This document shows positions 1 to 10,531 of a stretch of 64,000 bases of DNA, piece by piece (the stretch's first letter is position 1; the number at the start of each line of letters is the position of its first letter). The notes under the pieces were generated by a model that was not told where the DNA came from, did no database searches, and saw nothing but the letters and a program-made list of their open reading frames with translations. A program made the position numbers and the translations under genes. This stretch comes from Alphaproteobacteria bacterium (GTDB lineage: Bacteria; Pseudomonadota; Alphaproteobacteria; Micropepsales; Micropepsaceae). Where the stretch lies: NCBI GenBank assembly GCA_947465395.1, contig CANIAL010000003.1, positions 62,001 through 126,000 of the forward strand, given 5' to 3'.

Positions 1-1553
1 AAAAGGCCTTCGCCTCCGAATTGTCGGGCAATGTGGTGGACCTGTGCCCGGTGGGCGCGCTGACCTCCAAGCCCTACGCCTTCAACGCGCGGCCCTGGGA
101 ATTGCGCAAGACTGAATCCATTGACGTGATGGACGCGCAAGGCAGCAACATCCGTGTGGATGCGCGTGGGTCCCAGGTGATGCGGGTGCTGCCGCGCCTG
201 AACGAAGACGTGAATGAGGAATGGATTTCCGACAAGGCGCGCCATGCCTGTGACGGCCTGTCCCGCCAGCGGCTCGACCGTCCCTATGTGCGGGTGAATG
301 GCAAGCTCAAGCCCGCCACCTGGGCCGAAGCCTTTGCCGCCATCGCGGCCAAGATATCTGAGACCAGCCCCGACAAGATGGCTGCTGTTGTCGGCGATCT
401 GTCCGCGGCGGAAGAAATCAAAGCGCTGAAGGATCTGATGGGCGCGCTGAGCGTGACCAACCTGGATTGCCGCCAGGACGGCGCGAAATTGGGCGGCCCC
501 CGCCAGACATATTTGTTCAACACCGGCATCGCAGGCGTTGAAGCCGCCGACGCCATTTTGCTGGTGGGCGCCAATCCGCGCTGGGATGCGCCGGTGCTGA
601 ATGCCCGCATCCGTAAGACCTGGCTGGCGACTGGTCCCGCCATCGCCAATATCGGCCCGGCAGTGGACCTGACCTATCCCGTGATGCAGTTGGGTGATGA
701 CCTTTCCGTGCTGGAAGCCATCGCCAATGGCAGCCACGCTTTCGCCAAGACACTGAAAGATGCGGCGCGACCCATGATCATCCTGGGCGCTGGTACGGTG
801 GCGCGCGCTGATGGCGCGGCTATCCTGAAACTGGCTGCTAGAATCGCCGGTGACACCGGCATGATCGGCCCCAAGGGCACGCCGGCCGAAGGCGGCTGGA
901 ACGGCTTCAACATTCTTCACACCGCCGCCAGCCGCGTGGGCGCACTCGATTTGGGCTTTGTGCCCGGAGCAGGGGGCCGCGACGTGGCCGCTATCGTGGA
1001 CGGCGCACAGAAGGGCGCGATCGACTTTATATACCTGTTGGGCGCGGACGAGTTCGACGTGGCGCATCTGGGCCGCGCCTTTGTCGTGTACCAGGGCAGC
1101 CATGGCGATGCCGGTGCGCATCATGCTGATGTCGTTCTGCCGGGCGCGGCCTATACGGAAAAGGACGGGCTCTACGTCAATTTCGAAGGCCGGGTGCAAC
1201 AGGCAGGCCGCGCCGTCTTCCCGCCGGGCGAAGCGCGCGAGGATTGGGCCATCATCCGCGCGCTGTCGGATGTGCTGGGCCGCCGCCTGCCATACGACAA
1301 TCGCGAGACCCTGCGCGCAGCCATCATCAAGGACGCGCCGCATTTCGCCAAGATCGGCGAAGCGCCTGTCCATGCCGATACCAAGCCTGCCACATGGTCG
1401 AATATCGGCCAGGCCGGTGCGCTGGATAGCCAGAAGCTGGGCCAGACCTTCGCCGGCTATTACCAGACCAATCCCATTGCGCGTTCGTCCGAGACCATGG
1501 CGCGCTGCGCCAAGGAAATCGGGCAGGGCGTCGTCCAGATGGCGGCGGAATAG
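1..1553 (+). CDS. nuoG: NADH-quinone oxidoreductase subunit G, C-terminal part (5' end outside window)
   Basis: This is the large Fe-S subunit of the peripheral arm of respiratory complex I, which passes electrons from NADH toward quinone. The reading frame is already open at base 3, and the first residues (KAFASELSGNVVDLCPVGA) are the conserved NuoG segment carrying the last cysteine of a 4Fe-4S cluster, so the N-terminal 2Fe-2S and other cluster motifs lie upstream of the window. The remaining 516 residues are the catalytically inactive molybdopterin-oxidoreductase-like domain. The stop is 3 bases before nuoH, which fits one operon. A TTG at 21 could be mistaken for a start, but conserved NuoG sequence continues upstream of it. 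Confidence 0.95.
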   Translation, partial: KAFASELSGNVVDLCPVGALTSKPYAFNARPWELRKTESIDVMDAQGSNIRVDARGSQVMRVLPRLNEDVNEEWISDKARHACDGLSRQRLDRPYVRVNGKLKPATWAEAFAAIAAKISETSPDKMAAVVGDLSAAEEIKALKDLMGALSVTNLDCRQDGAKLGGPRQTYLFNTGIAGVEAADAILLVGANPRWDAPVLNARIRKTWLATGPAIANIGPAVDLTYPVMQLGDDLSVLEAIANGSHAFAKTLKDAARPMIILGAGTVARADGAAILKLAARIAGDTGMIGPKGTPAEGGWNGFNILHTAASRVGALDLGFVPGAGGRDVAAIVDGAQKGAIDFIYLLGADEFDVAHLGRAFVVYQGSHGDAGAHHADVVLPGAAYTEKDGLYVNFEGRVQQAGRAVFPPGEAREDWAIIRALSDVLGRRLPYDNRETLRAAIIKDAPHFAKIGEAPVHADTKPATWSNIGQAGALDSQKLGQTFAGYYQTNPIARSSETMARCAKEIGQGVVQMAAE

Positions 1554-1556
1554 CAG

Positions 1557-2639
1557 ATGGCGCTGATCCCATTCTGGAATTGGCTGGGTGCGCAAATGGG
1601 CGTGGGTCTGCCCTATGGCGTTGCGTGGTTCCTCAGCCAGGCCGTCTTCATCGTGATCCTGTGCCTGGTGCTGATGCTGGCCGTGGCCGTGGTGATCCTG
1701 GCCGACCGCAAGATCTGGGCGGCGGTGCAGATGCGGCGCGGTCCCAATGTGGTGGGTCCCTTCGGCCTGCTGCAGACCATCGCCGACGCGCTGAAATTCT
1801 TCTTCAAGGAAGTGATCATCCCGGCCGGCGCCAACAAGGTGCTGTTCCTGCTGGCGCCCATCGTGGCGGTGACCCTGGCCTTCATCGCCTGGGCCGTGAT
1901 CCCCTTCGGCAAGGGTTGGGTCCTGTCCGACATCAATGTCGGCATTCTTTATCTTTTCGCGGTTTCATCGCTGTCGGTCTATGGCGTGATCATGGCGGGC
2001 TGGGCCTCCAATTCGAAATACGCCTTCCTGTCGGCGCTGCGCGGCGCGGCCCAGATGGTCTCCTACGAAGTCTCTATCGGTTTCGTGATGATCACGGTGC
2101 TGCTGTTCGCGGGCTCGCTGAACCTCTCGACCATCGTGATGACCCAGGCTGCGACCGGTCCCTTCACGGGTCCCTTGGCCTTCCTGCACTGGAACGTCTT
2201 CACGCTGCTGTTCCCCATGTTGATCATCTTCTTCGTGTCGGCATTGGCGGAAACCCAGCGCCCGCCCTTCGACCTTCTGGAAGCGGAATCCGAACTGGTG
2301 GCGGGCTTCTTCGTGGAATATTCCTCCGCGCCCTTTTTGCTGTTCTTCCTGGGCGAATACATGACCGTCATCATGCTTTGCGGCCTGATGAGCATCCTGT
2401 TCCTGGGCGGCTGGCTGCCGCCATTCGACATCTGGCCCTTCAATGCCGTGCCGGGCGTGATCTGGTTCGTGCTGAAGATCGGCTTCCTGTTCTTCATGAT
2501 GGCGATGGTGAAGGCGATCGTGCCGCGCTACCGCTATGACCAGCTCATGCGCCTGGGCTGGAAAGTCTTTCTTCCGACATCGCTTTTGTGGGTGGTTCTG
2601 ACGGCGGCCTGGGTGCTCGTCTTCCACCGTCACGCGTAA
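1557..2639 (+). CDS. nuoH: NADH-quinone oxidoreductase subunit H
   Basis: A 360-residue membrane subunit that forms the junction between the peripheral and membrane arms of complex I and contributes to the quinone-binding cavity. The sequence shows about eight hydrophobic helices, the typical early block [19 protein letters not shown], and the conserved acidic loop [20 protein letters not shown] found in NuoH/ND1. The length matches the family. It sits between nuoG (3 bases upstream) and nuoI (12 bases downstream). Confidence 0.97.
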   Translation: MALIPFWNWLGAQMGVGLPYGVAWFLSQAVFIVILCLVLMLAVAVVILADRKIWAAVQMRRGPNVVGPFGLLQTIADALKFFFKEVIIPAGANKVLFLLAPIVAVTLAFIAWAVIPFGKGWVLSDINVGILYLFAVSSLSVYGVIMAGWASNSKYAFLSALRGAAQMVSYEVSIGFVMITVLLFAGSLNLSTIVMTQAATGPFTGPLAFLHWNVFTLLFPMLIIFFVSALAETQRPPFDLLEAESELVAGFFVEYSSAPFLLFFLGEYMTVIMLCGLMSILFLGGWLPPFDIWPFNAVPGVIWFVLKIGFLFFMMAMVKAIVPRYRYDQLMRLGWKVFLPTSLLWVVLTAAWVLVFHRHA

Positions 2640-2651
2640 GGGGTTCGCTAT

Positions 2652-3140
2652 ATGGCCAGTCTTGACCGCACCGCGCGCCAGATTTTCTTCTGGGAGTTCC
2701 TGCGCGCGCTGCTGCTTTCCATGCGCTATTTCTTCCGCCCCAAGGCGACCTTGAACTATCCGTTCGAGAAGGGCCCGCTGTCGCCTCGCTTCCGCGGCGA
2801 ACATGCGCTGCGCCGTTATCCCAATGGCGAGGAACGCTGCATCGCCTGCAAATTGTGCGAGGCCATCTGCCCGGCCCAAGCCATCACCATTGAAGCAGAG
2901 CCACGGGACGATGGTTCGCGCCGCACCACCCGCTATGACATCGACATGGTGAAGTGCATCTATTGCGGGCTGTGCCAGGAAGCTTGCCCGGTGGACGCCA
3001 TCGTGGAAGGTCCCAATTTTGAATTCGCCACCGAAACCCGCGAAGAACTTTATTACGACAAGTCCCGGCTGCTGGCGAATGGTGACCGCTGGGAGCGGGA
3101 AATCGCACGCAATCTCGAACTCGACGCGCCGTATCGATAG
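2652..3140 (+). CDS. nuoI: NADH-quinone oxidoreductase subunit I (8Fe ferredoxin type)
   Basis: A 162-residue peripheral-arm subunit that carries two 4Fe-4S clusters (N6a and N6b) and feeds electrons to cluster N2. Both ferredoxin motifs are intact: [12 protein letters not shown] near residue 60 and [12 protein letters not shown] near residue 99. The N-terminal segment, with [19 protein letters not shown], is the amphipathic part that lies against the membrane arm. It sits between nuoH and nuoJ in the operon. Confidence 0.97.
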   Translation: MASLDRTARQIFFWEFLRALLLSMRYFFRPKATLNYPFEKGPLSPRFRGEHALRRYPNGEERCIACKLCEAICPAQAITIEAEPRDDGSRRTTRYDIDMVKCIYCGLCQEACPVDAIVEGPNFEFATETREELYYDKSRLLANGDRWEREIARNLELDAPYR

Positions 3141-3152
3141 GCCATAGAAATT

Positions 3153-3755
3153 ATGCTGCAAGCACTGGCATTCTATTTCTTCTCCGCCATCCTGGTCGCC
3201 TCGGCGCTCATGGTGATCGCGGCGCGCAATCCCGTGCATTCGGTGCTGTTCCTGATCCTAAGTTTCTTCAACGCCGCAGGCCTGTTCGTGCTGCTGGGGG
3301 CGGAATTCCTGGGCATGATCCTGGTGGTGGTTTATGTCGGCGCTGTCGCTGTTCTGTTCCTGTTCGTGGTGATGATGCTGGACATTGATTTTGCCGAGCT
3401 GAAACGCGGCAGCCTGCAATATCTGCCCTTTGGCGCACTGATCGGGTTGGTGCTGGTGGCGGAACTGGCCATGGCGGGCAGCGTCTGGGTGCTGAAACCC
3501 GCCGCGCTGGCGGCCAAGGCCCATGCCACTCCAACGGTCACCAACACCGAGGCGCTGGGTCTTATTCTGTACACGGATTATGTCTATTATTTCCAGATCG
3601 CCGGGCTGGTGCTGCTGGTGGCCATGATCGGCGCCATTGTCCTGACCCTGCGTTCGCGCCCCGGCGTGCGCCGCCAGAACATCTCTGCCCAGAATGCGCG
3701 CACCGCCGCAATGGCCGTGGACATGCATGACATCAAGCCGGGAGACGGCGCATGA
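3153..3755 (+). CDS. nuoJ: NADH-quinone oxidoreductase subunit J
   Basis: A 200-residue membrane subunit of complex I (ND6 homologue) with five hydrophobic helices. The conserved [21 protein letters not shown] segment around residues 49-69 is the third helix with its pi-bulge, implicated in coupling quinone reduction to proton pumping. The last 30 residues are hydrophilic. The stop overlaps the start of nuoK by 4 bases (ATGA), indicating translational coupling. Confidence 0.95.
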   Translation: MLQALAFYFFSAILVASALMVIAARNPVHSVLFLILSFFNAAGLFVLLGAEFLGMILVVVYVGAVAVLFLFVVMMLDIDFAELKRGSLQYLPFGALIGLVLVAELAMAGSVWVLKPAALAAKAHATPTVTNTEALGLILYTDYVYYFQIAGLVLLVAMIGAIVLTLRSRPGVRRQNISAQNARTAAMAVDMHDIKPGDGA

Positions 3756-4060
3756 CCATTGGGCTTTCCAATTACCTGGCCGTCGCCGCCATCATTTTCA
3801 CGATTGGCGTGCTTGGCATTTTCCTGAACCGCAAGAACATCATCATCATCCTGATGTCGGTGGAGTTGATCCTGCTGGCGGTGAACATCAACTTCGTGGC
3901 CTTTTCGGCCTATCTGGGCGACATGGTGGGGCAGGTCTTTGCGCTGTTCATCCTGACGGTCGCCGCGGCGGAAGCCGCCATTGGCCTTGCCATCCTTGTG
4001 GTCTATTTCCGGAACCGCGGCACCATCGCGGTCGAGGACGTCAACATGATGAAGGGTTAG
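3752..4060 (+). CDS. nuoK: NADH-quinone oxidoreductase subunit K
   Basis: A 102-residue subunit homologous to ND4L and MrpC, with three transmembrane helices. Two conserved membrane glutamates are visible, one in the [15 protein letters not shown] segment and one in [13 protein letters not shown]. These lie in the proton-transfer chain of complex I. The ATG overlaps the nuoJ stop, and nuoL starts 3 bases after its own stop. Confidence 0.96.
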   Translation: MTIGLSNYLAVAAIIFTIGVLGIFLNRKNIIIILMSVELILLAVNINFVAFSAYLGDMVGQVFALFILTVAAAEAAIGLAILVVYFRNRGTIAVEDVNMMKG

Positions 4061-4063
4061 GTC

Positions 4064-6085
4064 ATGTACGCGGCCATCGTTTTCTTCCCCATACTGGGCG
4101 CGGTCATCGCCGGGCTGTTTGGTCGCATCATCGGCGCGCGCACCAGCGAAATCATCACCACGGGCTTGTTGTTCGCCGCCGCCGCGCTGTCAGTCTATGC
4201 CTTTTACGACGTGGCGCTGCAGGGCCATGCCGCCATCGTGCAGGTTCTGCCCTGGATTCATTCCGGCACATTCGCCGTGGACTGGGCCGTGCGGGTGGAC
4301 ACGCTGACCGCGGTGATGCTGGTGGTGGTGACGGGCGTCTCGTCGCTCGTCCACCTATACTCCATCGGCTACATGGCCGAAGACCCGCATCGCCCGCGCT
4401 TCTTCGCCTATCTGTCGCTTTTCACCTTCGCCATGCTGATGCTGGTGACGGCCAACAATTTCCTGCAGCTTTTCTTCGGCTGGGAAGGCGTGGGCCTGGC
4501 GTCGTATTTGCTGATCGGCTTCTGGTATCAGAAGCCTTCCGCCAACGCCGCAGCCATCAAGGCGTTCGTTGTCAACCGGGTCGGCGATTTCGGTTTTGCG
4601 CTGGGCATTTTCGGCGTCTGGTACGTCTTCAAGACATTGGATTTCGATGCCGTTTTCGCCGCTGCTCCGGCCATGGCGGGCAAGTGCTTCATCTTTGCGG
4701 GCCATTCCGTGGACATCCTGACCACGCTTTGCCTGTTGCTGTTCATCGGTGCCATGGGCAAGTCGGCGCAACTGGGCCTGCACACATGGCTTCCCGACGC
4801 CATGGAAGGCCCCACGCCGGTTTCCGCGCTGATCCATGCCGCCACCATGGTGACGGCGGGCGTGTTCCTGGTCTGCCGCTGTTCGTCGCTGTTCCAGCTG
4901 GCGCCGCATGCCGCCGAGTTCGTCACCTTCATCGGCGCCACCACGGCCTTCTTTGCCGCCTCGGTCGGCCTGTTCCAGAACGACATCAAGCGCGTGATCG
5001 CTTATTCCACCTGTTCGCAGCTTGGCTACATGTTCGCCGCTGCTGGCGTCGCTGCCTACAACGCCGCCATGTTTCATCTTTTCACGCATGCCTTCTTCAA
5101 GGCGCTTCTGTTCCTGTCGGCGGGCGCGGTGATCCATTCCATGCATCACGAGCAGGACATGCGGAAGATGGGCGGGCTGTGGAAGGCCATCCCCTTCACC
5201 TGGGCCATGATGCTGATCGGCAATCTGGCGCTGACCGGCGTGGGCATTCCCTATCTGGGCATCGGTCTGGCGGGCTTTTATTCCAAGGACGCCATTATCA
5301 ATGCCACCTATGGCGGACATAACGGCATGGCGATGTATGCCTTCACGCTACTGATCCTGGCGGCGGGCATGACCAGCTTCTATTCCTGGCGCCAGTTCCT
5401 GATGACCTTCCATGGGCGCTATCGGGGCCTGGATCACCAGCATTTGTCGCACTCCGACGGCCATGCGCATGATGAACCTTTGGAAGATGACGGGCATGGG
5501 CATGAAGACCATCACGCGCCCAAGCTGGACGAAATCCATGAATCGCCGCTGGTGATGCTGGTGCCGCTGGCGCTGCTGGCGATGGGCGCGGTGTTCGCGG
5601 GCATGGGCTTCTTCCATTATTTCGTGGGCGAGGGCGCGCATGAATTCTGGCGCACGGCCCTGTTCGTGGGCGGGACAGAAGAAGAGCATCTGCCGGTGTG
5701 GGTCGAATTGGCGCCGCTGACGGTCACCATCATCGGCTTCGCCATCGCCTATTATTTCTACATCCTGCACCCGGACGAGCCGCGCAAGCTGGCCGCACGG
5801 CGCGGGCTTCTTTATCTTTTCCTCTACAACAAATGGTATTTCGACGAGATTTACGATTTCCTGTTCGTGAAGCCCGCTTTCATGATCGGCCGCTTCCTGT
5901 GGAAGAAGGGTGACGGCATGGTCATCGACGGGCTGGGTCCGGACGGCATTTCGGCCCGCGTGCTGGATGCGGCGCGCGGCGCGGTCAGGCTGCAGACCGG
6001 CTATGTCTATCACTATGCGCTGGCGATGCTTTTGGGCGTTGTCGCCCTGGCCACCTGGTTCATCGCGGCAGGGGGTGGGCTGTGA
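4064..6085 (+). CDS. nuoL: NADH-quinone oxidoreductase subunit L, with His-rich loop
   Basis: A 673-residue antiporter-like proton-pumping subunit at the distal end of complex I. The core shows the Mrp-type signatures, including [20 protein letters not shown] and the [20 protein letters not shown] block with its functional His and Lys surroundings. The C-terminal part holds the long lateral helix that clamps the membrane arm. Residues about 456-487 form an unusually histidine- and acid-rich hydrophilic loop between helices. The gene overlaps nuoM by 4 bases. Confidence 0.97.
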   Translation: MYAAIVFFPILGAVIAGLFGRIIGARTSEIITTGLLFAAAALSVYAFYDVALQGHAAIVQVLPWIHSGTFAVDWAVRVDTLTAVMLVVVTGVSSLVHLYSIGYMAEDPHRPRFFAYLSLFTFAMLMLVTANNFLQLFFGWEGVGLASYLLIGFWYQKPSANAAAIKAFVVNRVGDFGFALGIFGVWYVFKTLDFDAVFAAAPAMAGKCFIFAGHSVDILTTLCLLLFIGAMGKSAQLGLHTWLPDAMEGPTPVSALIHAATMVTAGVFLVCRCSSLFQLAPHAAEFVTFIGATTAFFAASVGLFQNDIKRVIAYSTCSQLGYMFAAAGVAAYNAAMFHLFTHAFFKALLFLSAGAVIHSMHHEQDMRKMGGLWKAIPFTWAMMLIGNLALTGVGIPYLGIGLAGFYSKDAIINATYGGHNGMAMYAFTLLILAAGMTSFYSWRQFLMTFHGRYRGLDHQHLSHSDGHAHDEPLEDDGHGHEDHHAPKLDEIHESPLVMLVPLALLAMGAVFAGMGFFHYFVGEGAHEFWRTALFVGGTEEEHLPVWVELAPLTVTIIGFAIAYYFYILHPDEPRKLAARRGLLYLFLYNKWYFDEIYDFLFVKPAFMIGRFLWKKGDGMVIDGLGPDGISARVLDAARGAVRLQTGYVYHYALAMLLGVVALATWFIAAGGGL

Positions 6086-7599
6086 ACCTTCCCTTGCTCA
6101 GCCTTGTCACCTTCGTGCCGCTGATCGGCGCGGCCGCCATCCTGCTGTTTCGCACGGCGCCCGCCGCGCGCTGGATCGCGCTGGTCATCACCATCGCCAC
6201 ATTCGCGATCTCGCTGATGGTGTGGGCTGCGTTCGATTACACCAACCCCGGCTTCCAGCTTGTCGAGAAGGCCAACTGGCTGGGCGGCGGCATTTCCTAT
6301 CACATGGGCGTGGACGGTATTTCCATGCTGTTCGTGGTCCTGACCGCCGGCCTGATGCCCTTCTGCATCGCGGCCAGCTGGGAATCCGTCGAAAACCGGG
6401 TGGCTGATTACATGATCGCCTTCCTGGTGCTGGAAACCATGATGATCGGCGTGTTCTGCGCGCTCGACCTGGTGCTGTTCTATGTGTTGTTCGAGGCCGG
6501 GCTGATCCCCATGTTCCTGATCATCGGCATCTGGGGCGGAAAGCGGCGCGTCTACGCCAGCTTCAAATTCTTCCTCTATACCTTTGTTGGCTCGGTGCTG
6601 ATGCTGCTCGCGATCATGAGCATGTATTGGTACACCGGCACCACCGACATTGCGGTGCTGCTGGCCAACCCGCATTTCCCGCCCGGCATGCAGACCTGGC
6701 TGTGGCTGGCCTTCTTCGCCAGCTTTGCGGTCAAGATGCCCATGTGGCCGGTCCATACCTGGCTCCCCGACGCGCATGTGGAAGCCCCCACGGCGGGATC
6801 GGTGATCCTGGCCGGCATCCTGCTGAAGATGGGCGGTTACGGCTTCCTGCGCTTCTCGCTGCCGATGTTCCCGTCCGCCACGGAAATGTTCGCGCCGCTG
6901 GTTTTCACCATGTCGGTGATCGCCATCATCTACACATCCCTTGTCGCGCTGGCGCAGGAGGATATGAAGAAGCTGATCGCCTATTCGTCCGTGGCGCATA
7001 TGGGTTTTGTCACCATGGGGATTTTCGCGTTCAACCATCAGGGCGTGGAAGGCGGCATCTTCCAGATGCTTAGCCATGGCGTAGTCTCCGGCGCGTTGTT
7101 CCTGTGCGTGGGCGTGGTCTATGACCGGCTGCACACGCGCGAGATCGCGGCCTATGGCGGGTTGGTCAGCCGCATGCCGCTCTATGCGGCCTGCTTCATG
7201 GTCTTCACGCTTGCCAATGTGGGCCTGCCGGGTACGTCGGGTTTCGTGGGCGAGTTCCTGACCCTTTTGGGCGCTTACATGCGCAATAGCTGGATCGCCA
7301 TTTTCGCCACCACCGGCGTCATCCTGTCGGCGGCTTATGCGCTGTTCCTGTACCGCCGCATCATCTTCGGGGCGCTGGTGAAGCCCACGCTCAAGACCAT
7401 GCAGGACCTGACCGCCCGCGAAATCGCCATCCTGGCGCCGCTGGTCATCATCACCATCGCCATGGGCGTCTATCCCAAGGTAGTGACCGATGTGACCACG
7501 CCCGCCGTGGCCAAGCTGATCACCGACAACCGGGCGGCGCTGGCCCATGACCGTGCCGTGCCGAAACTGGCGGCCCTGCAACAAGGAGCGCGGCCGTGA
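6082..7599 (+). CDS. nuoM: NADH-quinone oxidoreductase subunit M
   Basis: A 505-residue antiporter-like subunit of complex I with about 14 transmembrane helices, translocating protons in the middle of the membrane arm. Diagnostic sequence includes the [21 protein letters not shown] block with its key membrane glutamate and the [19 protein letters not shown] block with the conserved His and Pro-Thr. The start is a GTG that overlaps the nuoL stop, and the stop overlaps the nuoN start. Confidence 0.97.
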   Translation: MNLPLLSLVTFVPLIGAAAILLFRTAPAARWIALVITIATFAISLMVWAAFDYTNPGFQLVEKANWLGGGISYHMGVDGISMLFVVLTAGLMPFCIAASWESVENRVADYMIAFLVLETMMIGVFCALDLVLFYVLFEAGLIPMFLIIGIWGGKRRVYASFKFFLYTFVGSVLMLLAIMSMYWYTGTTDIAVLLANPHFPPGMQTWLWLAFFASFAVKMPMWPVHTWLPDAHVEAPTAGSVILAGILLKMGGYGFLRFSLPMFPSATEMFAPLVFTMSVIAIIYTSLVALAQEDMKKLIAYSSVAHMGFVTMGIFAFNHQGVEGGIFQMLSHGVVSGALFLCVGVVYDRLHTREIAAYGGLVSRMPLYAACFMVFTLANVGLPGTSGFVGEFLTLLGAYMRNSWIAIFATTGVILSAAYALFLYRRIIFGALVKPTLKTMQDLTAREIAILAPLVIITIAMGVYPKVVTDVTTPAVAKLITDNRAALAHDRAVPKLAALQQGARP

Positions 7600-9035
7600 G
7601 CCTTTCCGCCGACCTGATGGTTCTTCTGCCCGAGCTTATGCTGGCCATCGGCGCCATGGCGCTGTTGCTGGCCGGTGCGGTGATGGGCGAGAAGTCCGCC
7701 ACCGCCATCACCGGCACTTCCATCATTCTGCTGCTGGGCGCGGGCGCGGCCGTTGTGATGGGGCCAGATCATGCCGGTGCTTTCCACGATGCATTCGTCA
7801 CCGACGGCTTTGCGCGCTTCGCCAAGATATTGATCCTGATCGGTGCGGGCTTTTCCATCCTGATGGCGGCAGAGTTCTTCGCCACCACCACGGTTTCGCG
7901 TTTTGAATTGCCGGTGCTGATGCTGCTGGCAACCTTGGGCATGATGCTGATGGTGTCGGCTTCCAGCTTCATCGCGCTGTACATGGGGCTGGAGCTGCAA
8001 AGCCTGGCGCTGTACGTGTTGGCCGCCTTCAACCGTGATCATCTGCGCTCCACCGAAGCGGGCCTCAAATATTTCGTTCTGGGCGCATTGTCGTCGGGCA
8101 TGATGCTGTACGGCATTTCACTGGTCTATGGCTTCACCGGCACCGTCAGTTTTGCCGGCATCGCCCATGTCATCGCCCAGTCCGGTGTCGGCATCGGCCT
8201 GGTGCTGGGGCTGGTGTTCCTGATCTCGGGCCTGGCCTTCAAGGTTTCGGCCGTGCCGTTCCACATGTGGACGCCGGATGTGTATGAAGGCGCCCCCACG
8301 CCCATCACATCCTATTTCGCCACGGCGGCCAAGGTTGCCGCCATGTGCCTGTTCCTGCGCGCCATCCTGACGCCGTTCCCCGGCGCCATGCATCAATGGC
8401 AGCAGATCGTGATCGTGATCTCGGTGCTTTCCATGGCCCTGGGTGCGGTGGCGGCGCTGGGCCAGCGCAACATCAAGCGCCTGATGGCCTATAGCTCCAT
8501 CGGGCACATGGGCTACGCGCTGCTGGGCCTGGCCGCCGGGACGGCGCTGGGCGTGCGCGGCGTGCTGATTTATCTGGCCATCTATGTCGGCACCAATCTG
8601 GGCGTCTTTGCCTGCATTCAGGCCATGCGGCGCGGCGGCAAGCCGGTGGAACAGATTTCCGACCTTGCCGGTCTTGCCCGCACCAACCCGACACTGGCCG
8701 CCATCTTCAGCGCGCTGTTCCTCAGCCTGGCGGGATTGCCGCCGTTGGCCGGCTTCTTCGCAAAATTCTACGTCTTCCTGGCCGCGATCCAGGCGGGGTT
8801 GTTGTGGCCCGCCATCCTGGGCGTTCTGGCCAGCGCCGTGGGCCTGGTTTATTATCTGCGCCTGGTGAAGGTGATGTATTTCGACGAACCGGCCGCGGCG
8901 CTGGATGGCGAGATCGGGCTTGGCTCCCGCGCCGTGCTGATCCTGTCCACCGCCTTTGTTTTCCTGTTCATCGTGGCGGCATCGCCCATCATCACCGCCG
9001 CCGACACCGCGGCCCGCGCGCTGTTCACGCCTTGA
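7596..9035 (+). CDS. nuoN: NADH-quinone oxidoreductase subunit N
   Basis: A 479-residue antiporter-like subunit and the last gene of the complex I operon. It shows the [15 protein letters not shown] motif (here [20 protein letters not shown]), the [15 protein letters not shown] helix, and the late [21 protein letters not shown] block typical of NuoN. The start is a GTG overlapping nuoM. Its stop overlaps a TTG that begins birA, so translation probably continues into the vitamin and cofactor genes. Confidence 0.97.
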   Translation: MSLSADLMVLLPELMLAIGAMALLLAGAVMGEKSATAITGTSIILLLGAGAAVVMGPDHAGAFHDAFVTDGFARFAKILILIGAGFSILMAAEFFATTTVSRFELPVLMLLATLGMMLMVSASSFIALYMGLELQSLALYVLAAFNRDHLRSTEAGLKYFVLGALSSGMMLYGISLVYGFTGTVSFAGIAHVIAQSGVGIGLVLGLVFLISGLAFKVSAVPFHMWTPDVYEGAPTPITSYFATAAKVAAMCLFLRAILTPFPGAMHQWQQIVIVISVLSMALGAVAALGQRNIKRLMAYSSIGHMGYALLGLAAGTALGVRGVLIYLAIYVGTNLGVFACIQAMRRGGKPVEQISDLAGLARTNPTLAAIFSALFLSLAGLPPLAGFFAKFYVFLAAIQAGLLWPAILGVLASAVGLVYYLRLVKVMYFDEPAAALDGEIGLGSRAVLILSTAFVFLFIVAASPIITAADTAARALFTP

Positions 9036-9751
9036 GCTGGCCACAAGGTTACGGCCTTGTGCGGCACCAGAGCCTGGATTCCACCAATGAAGAAGCGCGC
9101 CGTCTCGCATTGAAGGGCGAGGCCGGGCCCGTCTGGATCACGGCGGAAGAACAGACGGCGGGGCGCGGCCGGCGCGGCCGGGTCTGGGAAAGCCAAAGTC
9201 GCAACCTGGCCGCCACGCTTCTGCTGCGCCCGGTGCGTCCCCAAGCCGAATGGCCGCAGCTTTCCTTTGTCACGGCAATCGCCGCCGCCGACATGGCGGC
9301 GCATTTTCTTCCTGGCCCCGTCATCGCCGTGAAATGGCCCAATGACATATTGGCGGATGGGCGGAAACTGTCGGGTATCTTGCTGGAAAGCGCGGGTGAA
9401 GGTGTTGCCGTGGGCGTTGGCGTCAATCTGGCCAGCCATCCTGACGGAACCGAGTTTCCCGCCACATCCATGGCGGCATTTGGCGCGGCCCCAAACCCGG
9501 AAGACGCCCTGGCGGCGCTCGCGGGCGGGTTCGCCAGATGGTATGACATTTGGCTGGCCGACGGTTTTTCGCCCATCCGCGACGCCTGGCTGGCGCGGGC
9601 GGCGGGACTGGGCGGGCGTATCCGCTGCCGGCTGGCGACCGGGGAAAGGCATGGCGTGTTTGAAGGCATTGACCAGACCGGCGCGCTTCTTCTGGGCGAG
9701 GGCATGGGGCGGCAAAGCGTCATTCCCGCCGCGGACATATTTTTTGGCTGA
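9032..9751 (+). CDS. birA: Biotin--[acetyl-CoA carboxylase] ligase, catalytic type
   Basis: Attaches biotin to the carrier domain of acetyl-CoA carboxylase through biotinyl-AMP. The adenylate-binding motif AGRGRRGRVW and the biotin-site motif KWPNDI are both present, followed by the small C-terminal SH3-like domain. There is no N-terminal helix-turn-helix, so it is an enzyme only and not a repressor like the E. coli protein. I chose the TTG at 9032, which overlaps the nuoN stop (TTGA) and gives 239 residues beginning a few residues before the conserved LDSTNEEA. The frame is open further upstream, but that would only read through nuoN. Confidence 0.9.
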   Translation: MSWPQGYGLVRHQSLDSTNEEARRLALKGEAGPVWITAEEQTAGRGRRGRVWESQSRNLAATLLLRPVRPQAEWPQLSFVTAIAAADMAAHFLPGPVIAVKWPNDILADGRKLSGILLESAGEGVAVGVGVNLASHPDGTEFPATSMAAFGAAPNPEDALAALAGGFARWYDIWLADGFSPIRDAWLARAAGLGGRIRCRLATGERHGVFEGIDQTGALLLGEGMGRQSVIPAADIFFG

Positions 9752-9754
9752 ACC

Positions 9755-10531
9755 ATGCTGCTGGCAATAGACGCGGGAAACACCAACATCGTATTTGCCG
9801 TTTATGACGGCGAGAAATTGCGCGCCCGGTGGCGGGCGGTCAGCCATCCCCAGCGCACGGCGGATGAATATGCCGTCTGGCTGGTGCAGTTGATGAGTTT
9901 GGAAAAACTGTCCTTCGCGGATTTCGACGCCGCCATCATGGCGACCGTGGTGCCATCGCTGCTGTTCGACCTGCGCGCCCTGTGCCGCAATTACCTGAAG
10001 ACCGAACCCCTGATCGTGGGCGACCCGGCGGTGAAGCTGGGCATGAAGGCCAATGTCGAGCGGCCGCAATCGGTGGGCACCGACCGGCTCTGCAACAGCG
10101 TGGCCGCGCATGAACGCTATCCCGGCGCCGTGATCGTGGTGGATTTCGGCACCGCCACCAATTTCGACATCGTGGCCGAGAATGGTGATTTCGACGGCAG
10201 CGTCATCGCGCCCGGCGCCAATCTTTCCATCGAGGCGCTGTACCAGGCAGCAGCCCTGCTGCCGCGCGTGGCCATCCACCGCGCGCAATCGGTGATCGGG
10301 CGCGACACGGTCTCGTCCATGCAGTCCGGCGTTTATTGGGGCTATGTGGGCCTGATCGACGGGCTGATCGCCCGCATCAAGACAGAATACGCAAAGCCCA
10401 TGACGGTTGTGGCCACCGGCGGGCTGGCCAATCTTTTCCGGCCCGACATTCCGGCCATCCAGCACATCGATCCCGACCTCACCATCCGGGGGTTGATGCT
10501 GATCCACGCCCGCAACAGGCCGGGCCGGTAA
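9755..10531 (+). CDS. coaX: Type III pantothenate kinase
   Basis: Catalyses the first step of coenzyme A synthesis, phosphorylation of pantothenate, and needs a monovalent cation. The 258 residues show the ASKHA-fold phosphate motif LLAIDAGNTN at the N-terminus, the GTDRLCN pantothenate-site motif near residue 108, and VVDFGTATNFD near residue 129. These are the three signatures of the CoaX family. It lies 3 bases after birA, and its stop directly abuts the rnj ATG. Confidence 0.95.
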   Translation: MLLAIDAGNTNIVFAVYDGEKLRARWRAVSHPQRTADEYAVWLVQLMSLEKLSFADFDAAIMATVVPSLLFDLRALCRNYLKTEPLIVGDPAVKLGMKANVERPQSVGTDRLCNSVAAHERYPGAVIVVDFGTATNFDIVAENGDFDGSVIAPGANLSIEALYQAAALLPRVAIHRAQSVIGRDTVSSMQSGVYWGYVGLIDGLIARIKTEYAKPMTVVATGGLANLFRPDIPAIQHIDPDLTIRGLMLIHARNRPGR

